DNA of 64,000 bases from Calothrix parasitica NIES-267 (GTDB lineage: Bacteria; Cyanobacteriota; Cyanobacteriia; Cyanobacteriales; Nostocaceae), in the NCBI RefSeq assembly GCF_002368095.1, contig NZ_AP018227.1:5047782-5111781 (forward strand). Reading direction: 5' to 3'. A model generated the notes under the pieces. The model did no database searches. It saw only the letters and a program-made list of their open reading frames with translations, and was not told the origin of the DNA. The translations under genes and the position numbers were made by a program. Shown here in pieces: positions 26,524 through 35,239 of this stretch (position 1 is the first letter of the stretch; each line of letters opens with the position of its first letter).

Positions 26524-27630
26524 ATGAGTAAAAACACTCAACAAAAAAATAATTCTTCTCCCCTGTTAATTCTGGCTTTGGATTTTGGAGGAAGTTCAAC
26601 TAAAGGTATTTATTCCACTTCAATACAGAATCAAGCAGCATCCCTGGTAATGGAGCCAGAGGTAGTAAAAATTTCTCTTGATTCAGTAGCTTCGCAAATA
26701 CTGGGAGTAACCGAACCAGAAAATGCTGCATGGGTTAACTATATGGGTGAAACCTTTGCTGTGGGATATTTAGCTAAGAGTAAGTATTATGGAAACCAGG
26801 GGTTAAGAGAATTAAAGTACGAACGGGCAATTGCTAAAACATTAGCTTTTGTTTGGGCTATCTCCCAGAAACTTCAGTTAGGTCAAAAATTTCAACTGGC
26901 TCTTATTTGTTTGCTGCCACCAGGGGAGTTTGAAAATAGAGATAGTTTTTACAAAAATCTTCAAGCAATACTTGCTGGTTTCATAACACCAACAGGAAAA
27001 ATCCAGGTTAAATTAACTGAATTCAAGTGTTTACCAGAAGGTGCGGGAATATATCTTGCCTACCAAAAGAAATTAGGACAGCAAATCAAAACTAAAACTA
27101 TTGCATTGGTGATGGTGGGTTATAGAAATGCATCGGTATTAATCAGCGATAAAGGAATAGTTGCACCTGACGGGAAGACCTCTGATTTAGGAATGATTCG
27201 ATTATTGGAAAAAGTTGTTGCTAAAACTTCTGGACAAAATGCTTCACAGTTAGCCCCTGCTGTAGTATCTGCTGGTAGCGATATTTCTACCACTCCCCTA
27301 ACAAAATTGTTGAAAAGTAAGAAGAACGTCAACAAACGGAATGAATTGATGCAAATACAACAGGCTATAAAGCTTGCTAGGAGTGAGTATGCAGATGTTC
27401 TTACAAGCTGGTTAGACCAGGTAGTTCCCTCAAACGGGGTTTCTGAAATTTTATTTTGCGGTGGAACTGCTGACTATATGAGAAGAGAACTAAATTCTCA
27501 CCATAGTGGGATACCTTGTTTATGGGGAGTTGGAGCGCAGATTCCATCACAAGTTGATAGCTTCGGTTTAGGGGGTCGTTTAGCCGATGTTTACAGCGTA
27601 TTTTTATACTTTTCACAACAGGTAAGTTGA
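26524..27630 (+). CDS. parM: ParM/StbA-like actin-type plasmid segregation ATPase
   Basis: About 368 residues from the ATG at 26524 (an upstream TTG at 26470 is possible). LLILALDFGGSSTKGIY is the actin-superfamily phosphate-1 motif; TIALVMVGYRNASVLISDKG fits phosphate 2; ILFCGGTADYMRREL is the adenosine motif. Proteins like this form filaments that push plasmid copies apart with the help of a small DNA-binding adaptor bound to a centromere. The next gene overlaps the stop (TGATG) and is the size expected for that adaptor. First gene of the predicted leading region. Confidence 0.75.
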   Translation: MSKNTQQKNNSSPLLILALDFGGSSTKGIYSTSIQNQAASLVMEPEVVKISLDSVASQILGVTEPENAAWVNYMGETFAVGYLAKSKYYGNQGLRELKYERAIAKTLAFVWAISQKLQLGQKFQLALICLLPPGEFENRDSFYKNLQAILAGFITPTGKIQVKLTEFKCLPEGAGIYLAYQKKLGQQIKTKTIALVMVGYRNASVLISDKGIVAPDGKTSDLGMIRLLEKVVAKTSGQNASQLAPAVVSAGSDISTTPLTKLLKSKKNVNKRNELMQIQQAIKLARSEYADVLTSWLDQVVPSNGVSEILFCGGTADYMRRELNSHHSGIPCLWGVGAQIPSQVDSFGLGGRLADVYSVFLYFSQQVS

Positions 27631-28010
27631 TGCACAAACAAATCGATTTCCGTTGGCGCTATCAACCGTGTAAGCCAATGGATATCCAATTAATGAAACA
27701 TATTCAGTCTAATTTGATGACTGGTAAAACCGAAATGATGCTTGTAGCAGTACGCTCATTTTGGCTAACTCACGCTATAGCTAATTACTCAGATGATGAA
27801 CAACAAGTACAGCGTATAGCTAGAAGTTGTATACAAGCTTTAAGAAAACAGGCGCAAGAGATTGTTGAATTAGCAGGATTAGAAGATGCTCCTCTAAAAC
27901 TTTTGACACAAAATTCTTCTTCAAATTCTCACGATAGAGCCTTTCATTCAAATAATAATGATTCAGAAAATCATGTTTACGATGATGCGGGTTTGAGTAA
28001 TTTCATGTAG
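27630..28010 (+). CDS. Small basic protein, probable ParR-like partner
   Basis: 126 residues; an N-terminal basic/aromatic start (HKQIDFRWRYQPCKP) then helices (IQLMKHIQSNLMTGKTEMMLVAVRSFWLTHAIA) and a polar C-terminal tail rich in S, N and D. Its start overlaps the parM stop. ParR adaptors are ~100-130-residue ribbon-helix-helix proteins encoded right behind parM with an acidic/polar tail that binds the filament, so this is the natural candidate. The family cannot be confirmed from sequence alone. Confidence 0.5.
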   Translation: MHKQIDFRWRYQPCKPMDIQLMKHIQSNLMTGKTEMMLVAVRSFWLTHAIANYSDDEQQVQRIARSCIQALRKQAQEIVELAGLEDAPLKLLTQNSSSNSHDRAFHSNNNDSENHVYDDAGLSNFM

Positions 28011-28042
28011 CTAAATTTTTAATCATGAGGATATAGACACTT

Positions 28043-29044
28043 ATGAGTTATAGAAAAATGAAGCGAAAAAGAGGCAGACCTAGAAAAACTACTTTAACTC
28101 TTCGAGAAGATATGCAAGCAGAGAATAATCCAGAACAATTAAACGTGAATAACAATGAATTGCAGACGAATGAAAAAATAAACGATTGGGATAAAGAAAT
28201 TGATGGCTCGGAAATCACTCAAGAAGTTACAGAAACTAAAACTAATGAAGAATTAAAGGTAGAACCTAGTACAAGTAATGACAACTACGAAGAAAAGCAA
28301 CAAACATCAACCAATGGTTCTGTTCGGTTAGACGAAGAAAATAGTTTCAAAGAACCAACAATTATTCATCTTATTGATGGAGAGAAAGGGGGGTGCGGTA
28401 AATCGTTTTTCAGTAGGACATTTATTGAATACTGTAATTCCATTGCTTACGATATTGCAATTGTCGATGCTGATATCAGCAACAAAGATATAGCTACAAT
28501 TTACCCCTCGGTTGAAGTTGCTTATTTTAGCGATGATGAAAAGCTTGCATTTGAAGCAGATAAGATATTTGATTTAGCTTTTGAAAAATCTGTACTTGTT
28601 AATCTGCCTGCTCAAGTTTATTCAAATGTTACTAATTGGATACAACGTAATGATTTAGTCAATTTGGGTAGAGATAATTCAATCAAGTTTATTAAATGGT
28701 TTGTTTGTATGGGAGGGGTTGATTCGGTCAATTTCTTTCTTCAATCTTTGAATGATTTCGGAAATGACATTATTCATGTATTTGTGAGAAATCAAGGATT
28801 ATGCGATGAATGGGATTATATACACGAAATGCCTGAATTTAAATCAGCTATCGATGATTACAATTTTATAGTTATGGATTTTCCCAGGTTTCCGTTTTGG
28901 GAACGTAATATTATTGACCGATTAGGGATAACTTTCGATATGGCGATCGCACACCCGGATATAAAGGTTATTCCCAAGCAGCGGATAAAGAATTTTCTGA
29001 AAGTGGCTTATGCTTCTTTAGCTGCAACGGAGTTAATTCAATGA
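28043..29044 (+). CDS. ParA/TraL-like ATPase with N-terminal AT-hook
   Basis: 333 residues. Residues 7-14 (KRKRGRPRK) are an AT-hook, followed by ~100 disordered acidic residues and then a P-loop ATPase with the deviant Walker A KGGCGKS at 115-121, IAIVDADISNKDIA (A' motif) and DYNFIVMDFPRFPF (Walker B). This is the ParA/MinD superfamily, closest in pattern to TraL/MobD-type ATPases of mobilisable elements. The AT-hook suggests direct minor-groove DNA binding. It overlaps the next gene by 4 bp and lies in the segregation/leading region; role in partition or relaxosome positioning is inferred. Confidence 0.7.
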   Translation: MSYRKMKRKRGRPRKTTLTLREDMQAENNPEQLNVNNNELQTNEKINDWDKEIDGSEITQEVTETKTNEELKVEPSTSNDNYEEKQQTSTNGSVRLDEENSFKEPTIIHLIDGEKGGCGKSFFSRTFIEYCNSIAYDIAIVDADISNKDIATIYPSVEVAYFSDDEKLAFEADKIFDLAFEKSVLVNLPAQVYSNVTNWIQRNDLVNLGRDNSIKFIKWFVCMGGVDSVNFFLQSLNDFGNDIIHVFVRNQGLCDEWDYIHEMPEFKSAIDDYNFIVMDFPRFPFWERNIIDRLGITFDMAIAHPDIKVIPKQRIKNFLKVAYASLAATELIQ

Positions 29045-29763
29045 GTGCGGCTGACACTGATGCTTCAAAAAGTAATCAAGAAAAACCAAGAACTCCGGAT
29101 GAGTTACTTGCTGAAGCTTTGAAAGGGAAGAGTGAAGATTTTAAGCAGCGAGTAGTTGATTTCGCTTTTAGAAGTGGTTTATCAAAAGATGACCCATTAT
29201 TTCTTGTACTGGTTGCAACTGGACAATTAGAAGTAATGTTGGAGGATGCACCCCAAACATTACAGTTGCTATTTGAGACTTGGAATCAAGATTTAGCCAA
29301 GAATCTGGAAACAGTAGAACAAGTTGCTGTTCAGAGGCAAAAAGTAGCAATTAACCGAGCAGCACAGGCTTTGATTCATGAATCTTTGGTACGTGAAGGT
29401 CGAAATATTATCAATTCTATTTATCCGGCTGCAATTGTATTCTTTCTGATTTTTGGATCTGGTTTTATCGGAGGTGTAACGATACCACCTTGGATTGTTG
29501 GTGTGTTAGGGAAGGGGTATACCTTAGTGAAATCTAATAATCTGACTTGGGACGAGCTGAATGCGATGAAATGGGCTATGTCGAGTGAGGGTAGATTTGC
29601 CAAGAATTTAATTAATTGGAATCGGGATTATTTAGATAACAAGGAATGTATTAAGGATGCTCAAAAGTTGGGTGTGACCTTATCGCAATATAACCGCAAA
29701 GCCAGGTCAGGATTTTGCACCATATGGGTAGTTCCGGCGGGTAAACGTAACTTTATTCCTTGA
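29041..29763 (+). CDS. DUF6753-like membrane protein
   Basis: 240 residues: a helical N-terminal half (PDELLAEALKGKSEDFKQRV, DDPLFLVLVATGQLEVML, a long amphipathic helix) and then one or two hydrophobic segments (SIYPAAIVFFLIFGSGFIGG, PWIVGVLGKGY). It ends in a basic segment. The organisation fits the DUF6753 proteins seen beside ParA-like genes on cyanobacterial plasmids. Start overlaps the ATPase stop, so the two are translationally coupled; it may anchor the ATPase to the membrane. Confidence 0.55.
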   Translation: MSAADTDASKSNQEKPRTPDELLAEALKGKSEDFKQRVVDFAFRSGLSKDDPLFLVLVATGQLEVMLEDAPQTLQLLFETWNQDLAKNLETVEQVAVQRQKVAINRAAQALIHESLVREGRNIINSIYPAAIVFFLIFGSGFIGGVTIPPWIVGVLGKGYTLVKSNNLTWDELNAMKWAMSSEGRFAKNLINWNRDYLDNKECIKDAQKLGVTLSQYNRKARSGFCTIWVVPAGKRNFIP

Positions 29764-29778
29764 TACATCAAATAACTG

Positions 29779-29991
29779 TTAAAAGACCGTACATTCGGAG
29801 TCAGGAATTTTATTTTCTCTTACTATTTGTCTCATTTTCTCAACTTCTATTTTCCATTCCTCTTGGTCCGGATCATAAAAATCATCATAGTTTGCATATC
29901 CTTCACTTAAAAGCTCATCCGCTGTCATTGATGAAACAATTTGGTAGTGAGTTGTGTTGGGTTCTGTATTTTGTAATGGTTTTTCAGTCAT
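29779..29991 (-). CDS. Small acidic hypothetical protein
   Basis: 70 residues, ATG start, very acidic (YANYDDFYDPDQEEWKIEVE). It lies on the minus strand between plus-strand genes. Composition is protein-like and the opposite-strand frame is less so. No family recognised; small acidic proteins on plasmids sometimes act as inhibitors or DNA mimics, but nothing here proves that. Confidence 0.45.
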   Translation of the reverse strand: MTEKPLQNTEPNTTHYQIVSSMTADELLSEGYANYDDFYDPDQEEWKIEVEKMRQIVRENKIPDSECTVF

Positions 29992-30095
29992 GATAAGCGG
30001 TTTATTAATACTGGTTTCTATTGTAGTTCATTGTTACTAAAAAGATATACAGTATCTGCTGCGGCGCTTAAAATCGAACATTAAATTAGATAATC

Positions 30096-33000
30096 ATGGT
30101 TTTAAAACTCAACCATTTCGATACTAAAACAAAACAAGATACAGGAATAGAAGAGAAGCTTGAGAACACCTTGGCTGAGTATTTATTTCCTGGTGTTGAG
30201 TTTAGTATTGGTACAGCTTACCCGGAGGCTACTCTAGCCGAAGATTTACAAGAGCATAACGGTATGGCTCTGCAATTTTCGGCACAAAAGAGAATGTTTT
30301 TTGCAAGTGACCCGACTATTCTATCTCAGCTATATCCGGGTGCATCGGATGGCGCAGCATATCCTTTACCTTTTACACCCTGTCGAAGTTTTCATTCCTT
30401 AGAAAATGTAAGAGTTTTAGTGGTTGACGACGTGACTGGAGAAAACGGTAGTGTTATTGCTCGTGATGATGCTTTAAAAATGGTTGGTGATTGCAAAGGT
30501 TTGATTGATAAAGATTTCGCTTCTTACAACAATATACAACCGCGTGCTTTCCAGTTCCGACTTGGTATTAAACCTCAGCCGTATTGTCCAGTTATGCGGA
30601 TTGCCAAAGGTACGCTTGCACCTGCACGCTTAGATAAACTTGGGGAATCTTCTTTTCGTATGGAAGGTAATGTCAAAGATAGAACTATGCGTTCCAAGTT
30701 TGGTTACGATATGATACTGGCAACGTCTTCTTTTAAGGGAAGAAAAGGAAACGATGCAATTAAGCCAGGAGAATATACGCTTTCACTTGGTTTGGGTGTA
30801 AAGTCCTTTGCTTTATATAGAGAACATAGTCTAGGAACACAAATTTTAGTAAATTATCCTCAAACTGTAAGAGAAGAAATTCTACCTATAATCAAGCAGC
30901 AAGCAGAAAAATTAGCTATTGAGCAAAAAGACATTCTTAAGTTAGCACAGCGATATATTGAAAGCTATGAGCGACGTAAAGCTTTATTAGTAAAAGGTTC
31001 TGAATTTTGCTGTAATTCAAAAGAAAATTTTGAACAATTTTCTATATTTGATATTTTAGATTCTGGTGGTGATAACTTAGAAAATCAAGATGCCGTCGAA
31101 CACTTTCCTACACAACAAAAAAAGGACTTATTACTATACTCATTATTAAAAGCCGATTTATCAAACTTTAATCAAATCCTTGAACATCCTAAAATTATTG
31201 GTGAACTTCAGAATTTTATTCGGAAAGAGTGGTTAGAGATAGCGACTGGACGTTCTATTAAATTTACGTCTGGTTTAGCTCAACCTAGTTTAGATTTACA
31301 GCCAAATGAAATTTGTATTCCTTACTTGAAACAAGGGGAAGAAATTATAGTTACTCGTTCCCCTTTAATCAATTCAAATGGTGTAATTAATTTAAAAAAC
31401 AAGCATCTTCCAAAAATGCTACCGGGATGCGTTTACATAAACCCGAAAACTGCTATGGATAATATGCAATGCGATTTTGATGGTGATTTGCTAGCTTTTG
31501 CACCTAGCAAAGAATTTCCAATATTAGCAAAAGAAGTAAAACAAAAGAATCTACCTGAAAATAGATACCCCGATATTATCAAAAAAGTAAAAGTTCCTTA
31601 TCAAGGAAGCTTTGCAGAAATTGCTGTTTCTGCTATGGATAATAGAATTGGGATTATAGCTAACGAAATTCAGAAAAATATTGCATTGCAATGTGAAGTT
31701 TGTGGAATGCCTCAATCTGAAAAATATGATTATCTTCAGAGAGTTTCATCACATTTTAATTATCTATTGAAAAGACGTGAGCAAGGTAAATTAGAAATAC
31801 CTTCTAAGATAACACAGCATTTATATCCGGTAGCATCTTTACTCAATAAAAATTCAAATTATTCTACAATAGAAAATAAATTACATTTGATAAAAGAACT
31901 ATTATTTGATTGCGTAGCTGATTTAGGAAATGAGCTACAAGTAGCGACTGATGGTTGTAAAAGTGCTTTACGCCCAGACGATTCAATTATTAAATATTGT
32001 CAAGCTATAACTGGCTATAAAGAAGTGGAATGGTTGGCTGATAAGAAGAATAAAGAAGCATTTATTAATCGTGGGATGAAAACTAACGGTTATAGTCCTA
32101 TTGATTTAATGATTCAACAAACTAATCAAATATTTGAACAAAATCAGTTAGTTGCTAGACCTATAGAGCAATTTAGAAAACTTTATCCCGAAATAGAATT
32201 TGATTCGTTTAAACAACAAGCTTTACAAATAAAGACTAACTATAATTCCGAGGTCAGAAACCGTATAGAACTAGAAGAAAGACAAAAAAATGCTGAAGGA
32301 CCTTACCTTATAATTACTTCTCCTATTAGTGGAAAACAGTTAGAAATTACCAATTTAATTAAATTTGATGCAGCTAAAAATCCTAATTTTTGGAAAGCTT
32401 CTGAACTAAATATAAGAATTTTTTCTAGGGAGCCAACTAAAAAGATGCCACAGCCTCTTTTTGCTCAAGCAAGATTTAAAACACCATCAGGTAAAAATGT
32501 TGATATTCCTATTGGTACAATCAGCATGAAATCTATGCGAGAACACAACTTAAAACCGGGAATCATAATAGAGAAGGGTAAAGTTGAGTTCTTCAGTGGT
32601 ATTAGTAATAGTATGATTGATGCTTTAAAGCAACAAATTCTTGAATATGTTGAATCAATAAGAAAAAGTACTCCCGATAATGAAAAGTTACAGCTAGCAG
32701 CTGCAATTCATGATGTTAGTCATACCGAAGAAAATAAAAATTATTCATCGGGACAAAAGAAAGCAGGTGTGGCGTTTGCTATATTTCCCGACGAAGTTAT
32801 AGGTCAATTAAATCAATTACAGTTTACTCAAATGAGAGTACTTGGTACTCAGTTCAATCATTATGCTGAGAGAAACTTTGCTGGTGAAAAAGTCCCGATA
32901 AAATTTGAGAATGGTATTAATCCTCGTGCCCCCAATCAAACTGCACGTTGGATAATGGTAGAAGGTAAAAAACTAGGTACTATTGATGCTTCTTCTCCTC

Positions 33001-33890
33001 ATTTACTATCTGGATGTGAAGCGATTGCTGCTATAACTTCTCCTCCCAGTAAAAGTGTTGTTATCACCAGTTTAAAAAATTCCGATAATAAGTTGCAAGT
33101 TGATAATGTTAATAAATATGCTTTTAAATCTTCTCAGTGGCATAACGAACAAGCCAATATTACTTTAGTTATAGGACAAACTAATCCCCGTAAAGCACCA
33201 ACTATTTTCGCGAAAGTAAATAATCAAATATTAGGAACCGTTAATAAAAAATCAGTCAAATTTTTACAAGAAAAACTCAATGCTGTAGGTAAGTCAATTC
33301 AAGGATTGACGTTTTCAGGTACTTTAAAAAATGCTCCTGCTAGCTATGCGGATATAAAAATTGACCCTTTTACCGTAAAGTTTCCACAAATTGAAACTAC
33401 CTTACAACATGATAAAAACTCAATTGAAAGTAATCAGCCGGTTTGCACCGTTTTATTTTTTGAAGCATCTGTAGATAGTTCATTGCAACAGAAAACAGAG
33501 CAAATGATGTCTAATATGCTCAAACGGGCTGTTGAGCGTGCGGTGGAGTTAGGTTATGAAAGGGTACAGTTTGTGGATGTTTCTACAAATCCCACAGAAT
33601 CTTCAGCTTTAAAAACTATTGAGCAACTTGCAACAGAACACAAAGATATAAATATTGATTTTGTTGGTAGTGTGTTTGTAGAAGATGCAATTGGATTGAT
33701 GAAGGAACCATCAGATATTGCAATTGGGATTAAAGACGCTCAAAGCATCGGTATTGTTGATTTTGTTGCTAGTCAGGGAATGGCGATCGCCACATATAAT
33801 CCTCAAACACAAAAATTTGATAGACGGAATTTACCTGCTCCACAAAAGACTACTGAAACAACTAAAGATATTGAGCGCAACGAACGTTGA
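30096..33890 (+). CDS. RdRP/two-barrel RNA polymerase-like protein
   Basis: 1264 residues. IIVTRSPL (417-424) is followed 35 residues later by the metal motif DFDGD (460-464, in MQCDFDGDLLAF), then DNRIGIIAN (515-523) and ATDGCKSA (617-624). This order and wording follow the eukaryotic RNA-dependent RNA polymerase family (xVTRNPCLHPGDI, DLDGD, NDNLGVIAN, AVDxxKTG) and, more remotely, the β' subunit (NADFDGD). FKGRKGND near 213-220 could be the Lys-bearing first barrel. Residues ~730-1264 are extra: repeated β-rich modules and a final α/β domain (LKRAVERAVELGYERVQFVD). It sits in the predicted leading region after oriT. Polymerase homology is strong by motif; activity, template and promoter use are unknown. 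Not a normal host RNAP subunit. Confidence 0.75.
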   Translation: MVLKLNHFDTKTKQDTGIEEKLENTLAEYLFPGVEFSIGTAYPEATLAEDLQEHNGMALQFSAQKRMFFASDPTILSQLYPGASDGAAYPLPFTPCRSFHSLENVRVLVVDDVTGENGSVIARDDALKMVGDCKGLIDKDFASYNNIQPRAFQFRLGIKPQPYCPVMRIAKGTLAPARLDKLGESSFRMEGNVKDRTMRSKFGYDMILATSSFKGRKGNDAIKPGEYTLSLGLGVKSFALYREHSLGTQILVNYPQTVREEILPIIKQQAEKLAIEQKDILKLAQRYIESYERRKALLVKGSEFCCNSKENFEQFSIFDILDSGGDNLENQDAVEHFPTQQKKDLLLYSLLKADLSNFNQILEHPKIIGELQNFIRKEWLEIATGRSIKFTSGLAQPSLDLQPNEICIPYLKQGEEIIVTRSPLINSNGVINLKNKHLPKMLPGCVYINPKTAMDNMQCDFDGDLLAFAPSKEFPILAKEVKQKNLPENRYPDIIKKVKVPYQGSFAEIAVSAMDNRIGIIANEIQKNIALQCEVCGMPQSEKYDYLQRVSSHFNYLLKRREQGKLEIPSKITQHLYPVASLLNKNSNYSTIENKLHLIKELLFDCVADLGNELQVATDGCKSALRPDDSIIKYCQAITGYKEVEWLADKKNKEAFINRGMKTNGYSPIDLMIQQTNQIFEQNQLVARPIEQFRKLYPEIEFDSFKQQALQIKTNYNSEVRNRIELEERQKNAEGPYLIITSPISGKQLEITNLIKFDAAKNPNFWKASELNIRIFSREPTKKMPQPLFAQARFKTPSGKNVDIPIGTISMKSMREHNLKPGIIIEKGKVEFFSGISNSMIDALKQQILEYVESIRKSTPDNEKLQLAAAIHDVSHTEENKNYSSGQKKAGVAFAIFPDEVIGQLNQLQFTQMRVLGTQFNHYAERNFAGEKVPIKFENGINPRAPNQTARWIMVEGKKLGTIDASSPHLLSGCEAIAAITSPPSKSVVITSLKNSDNKLQVDNVNKYAFKSSQWHNEQANITLVIGQTNPRKAPTIFAKVNNQILGTVNKKSVKFLQEKLNAVGKSIQGLTFSGTLKNAPASYADIKIDPFTVKFPQIETTLQHDKNSIESNQPVCTVLFFEASVDSSLQQKTEQMMSNMLKRAVERAVELGYERVQFVDVSTNPTESSALKTIEQLATEHKDINIDFVGSVFVEDAIGLMKEPSDIAIGIKDAQSIGIVDFVASQGMAIATYNPQTQKFDRRNLPAPQKTTETTKDIERNER

Positions 33891-33925
33891 ATTTATATAA
33901 GTCGATAACAAAGGATTAGCAAAAA

Positions 33926-35239
33926 ATGACCATGCTTTTTGATATCGAACAATATCGTGCCCCAGATTCACAAAACCATAAAGGTGACTGGGATGGTGTT
34001 AAGTATGATTCTGCTTGGGACGATGGTTCTGCTTTTCCAGAAAAAAACTATAAAACTTCTTTAAAAGAAACAGCACGTAGCAATAAAACAGACTGTTGGT
34101 ATTCTCCACCTCATATTGTTGAATTAATTATCCAGGTTTTAGAAGAAATAAATCTTGACCCTTGCGCGGATGATGGACGACACATACCAGCAGGAAAGCA
34201 TTATACCTTTGATGATAATGGTTTGGAACAGCCTTGGTGTGGGAAAGTTTATATGAACCCCCCGTATTCGCATCCTGGTGTTTGGATGAAAAAGCTGCAA
34301 CTAGAGTTTGAAACGGGTAATGTGGATGAAGCAATTGCTCTTGTACCCGCTGCCACTGACACCAACTGGTTATCTCCGGTTTTGAAAACTCAACCTGTAT
34401 GTTTTTGGAAAGGGAGAATTAAGTTTTTAGGACAAGATTACAAACCTAAATCATCTGCAAGACAGTCTCATGTATTGGTTTATTGGGGTAATAATTGGCA
34501 GAAATTTAGGGAAGTATTTAAAGAATATGGTGTGGTTTATTTTCCAATTCCCCCTGATTATAATAACCAGGTGCTAGGGGAAAACATATCACCTAACAAT
34601 TCCCCTAGCACCCGGTTAGAAGATAAGAGCCAAACCCCGGACAATAGTTCATCAACATTAACTCTTTCAAATACTCAACTAAGTAATGATAACCAGGTGC
34701 TAGGGGGAAATATATCACCTACCAATTCCCCTAGCACTCGGATAGGAGATAATAGCCGAACCCCTAATAATAAATCATCGACATCAACTCTTTCAAATAC
34801 TCAACTAAGTAATGATAACCAGGTGCTAGGGGAAAATATATCACCGACAAATTCCCCTAGCACCCCAATAGAAGATAAGAGCCAAACCCTGGACAATAGT
34901 TCATCAACATCAACTCTTTCAAATACTCAAACAAGTAATAATAACCAAGTGCTAGGGGAAAACATAATACCTCCACATTCCCCTAGCACCTATCGTAAAC
35001 GTGGTGAGGGCAGCGGTAATATTTCATGGGGTTACGCAAATGCTAATAGCACTAAGAAGAAACCAGTCAAACAGCTTTATTTCGAGTGGGAATATAGGGG
35101 TAAAAGGGGAAAGACTTATGTGCGATCGCACTTCTTCGAGCAAGTTATTTCAATGAATGAAGCGAAAGTTCCAGTTATAGAGATATTGAAATTATTAACT
35201 TATAATCCAAAGGTAGCGGGTGCTTTGGGTCTTAATTAG
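33926..35239 (+). CDS. Phage-type DNA N6-adenine methyltransferase with repeat insertion
   Basis: 437 residues. Residues 50-180 are a phage Dam-type methyltransferase: CWYSPPHIVELII, LDPCADD, then the catalytic NPPY at 111-114 (YMNPPYSHPGVWMKK), ALVPAATDTNW and CFWKGRIKFLG. Residues 214-355 are three and a half copies of a 42-residue unit (NQVLGENISP...SPSTR...LSNTQLSND), a low-complexity insert encoded by 126-bp DNA repeats. The C-terminal ~75 residues (KKKPVKQLYFEWEYRGKRGK) are basic. No restriction partner is nearby, so it is an orphan methylase that could protect transferred DNA from host restriction. It follows the RdRP-like gene by 35 bp on the same strand. Confidence 0.8.
   Translation: MTMLFDIEQYRAPDSQNHKGDWDGVKYDSAWDDGSAFPEKNYKTSLKETARSNKTDCWYSPPHIVELIIQVLEEINLDPCADDGRHIPAGKHYTFDDNGLEQPWCGKVYMNPPYSHPGVWMKKLQLEFETGNVDEAIALVPAATDTNWLSPVLKTQPVCFWKGRIKFLGQDYKPKSSARQSHVLVYWGNNWQKFREVFKEYGVVYFPIPPDYNNQVLGENISPNNSPSTRLEDKSQTPDNSSSTLTLSNTQLSNDNQVLGGNISPTNSPSTRIGDNSRTPNNKSSTSTLSNTQLSNDNQVLGENISPTNSPSTPIEDKSQTLDNSSSTSTLSNTQTSNNNQVLGENIIPPHSPSTYRKRGEGSGNISWGYANANSTKKKPVKQLYFEWEYRGKRGKTYVRSHFFEQVISMNEAKVPVIEILKLLTYNPKVAGALGLN
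34565..34992 (+). repeat. 126-bp tandem repeats each carrying a GGTGCTAGGGGAA palindrome
   Basis: Three full and one partial 126-bp direct repeats inside the methyltransferase gene. Each contains a 13-bp inverted repeat (GGTGCTAGGGGAA ... TTCCCCTAGCACC) with a ~17-base loop that keeps ATCACC or ATACC. Palindromes start at 34570, 34696, 34822 and 34948. The same stem and the ATCACC loop word occur in the dnaB terminator at 4067-4109, so the units are homologous. Confidence 0.9.

Noticed and set aside
29760-29993. Plus-strand frame downstream of the membrane protein
   Set aside because: Opposite strand has an ATG-initiated, more protein-like 70-residue frame; this one begins inside the upstream stop region.
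34565-34992. CRISPR array
   Set aside because: The repeats are 126 bp tandem units without spacers and lie in frame within a methylase gene; no cas genes are present.
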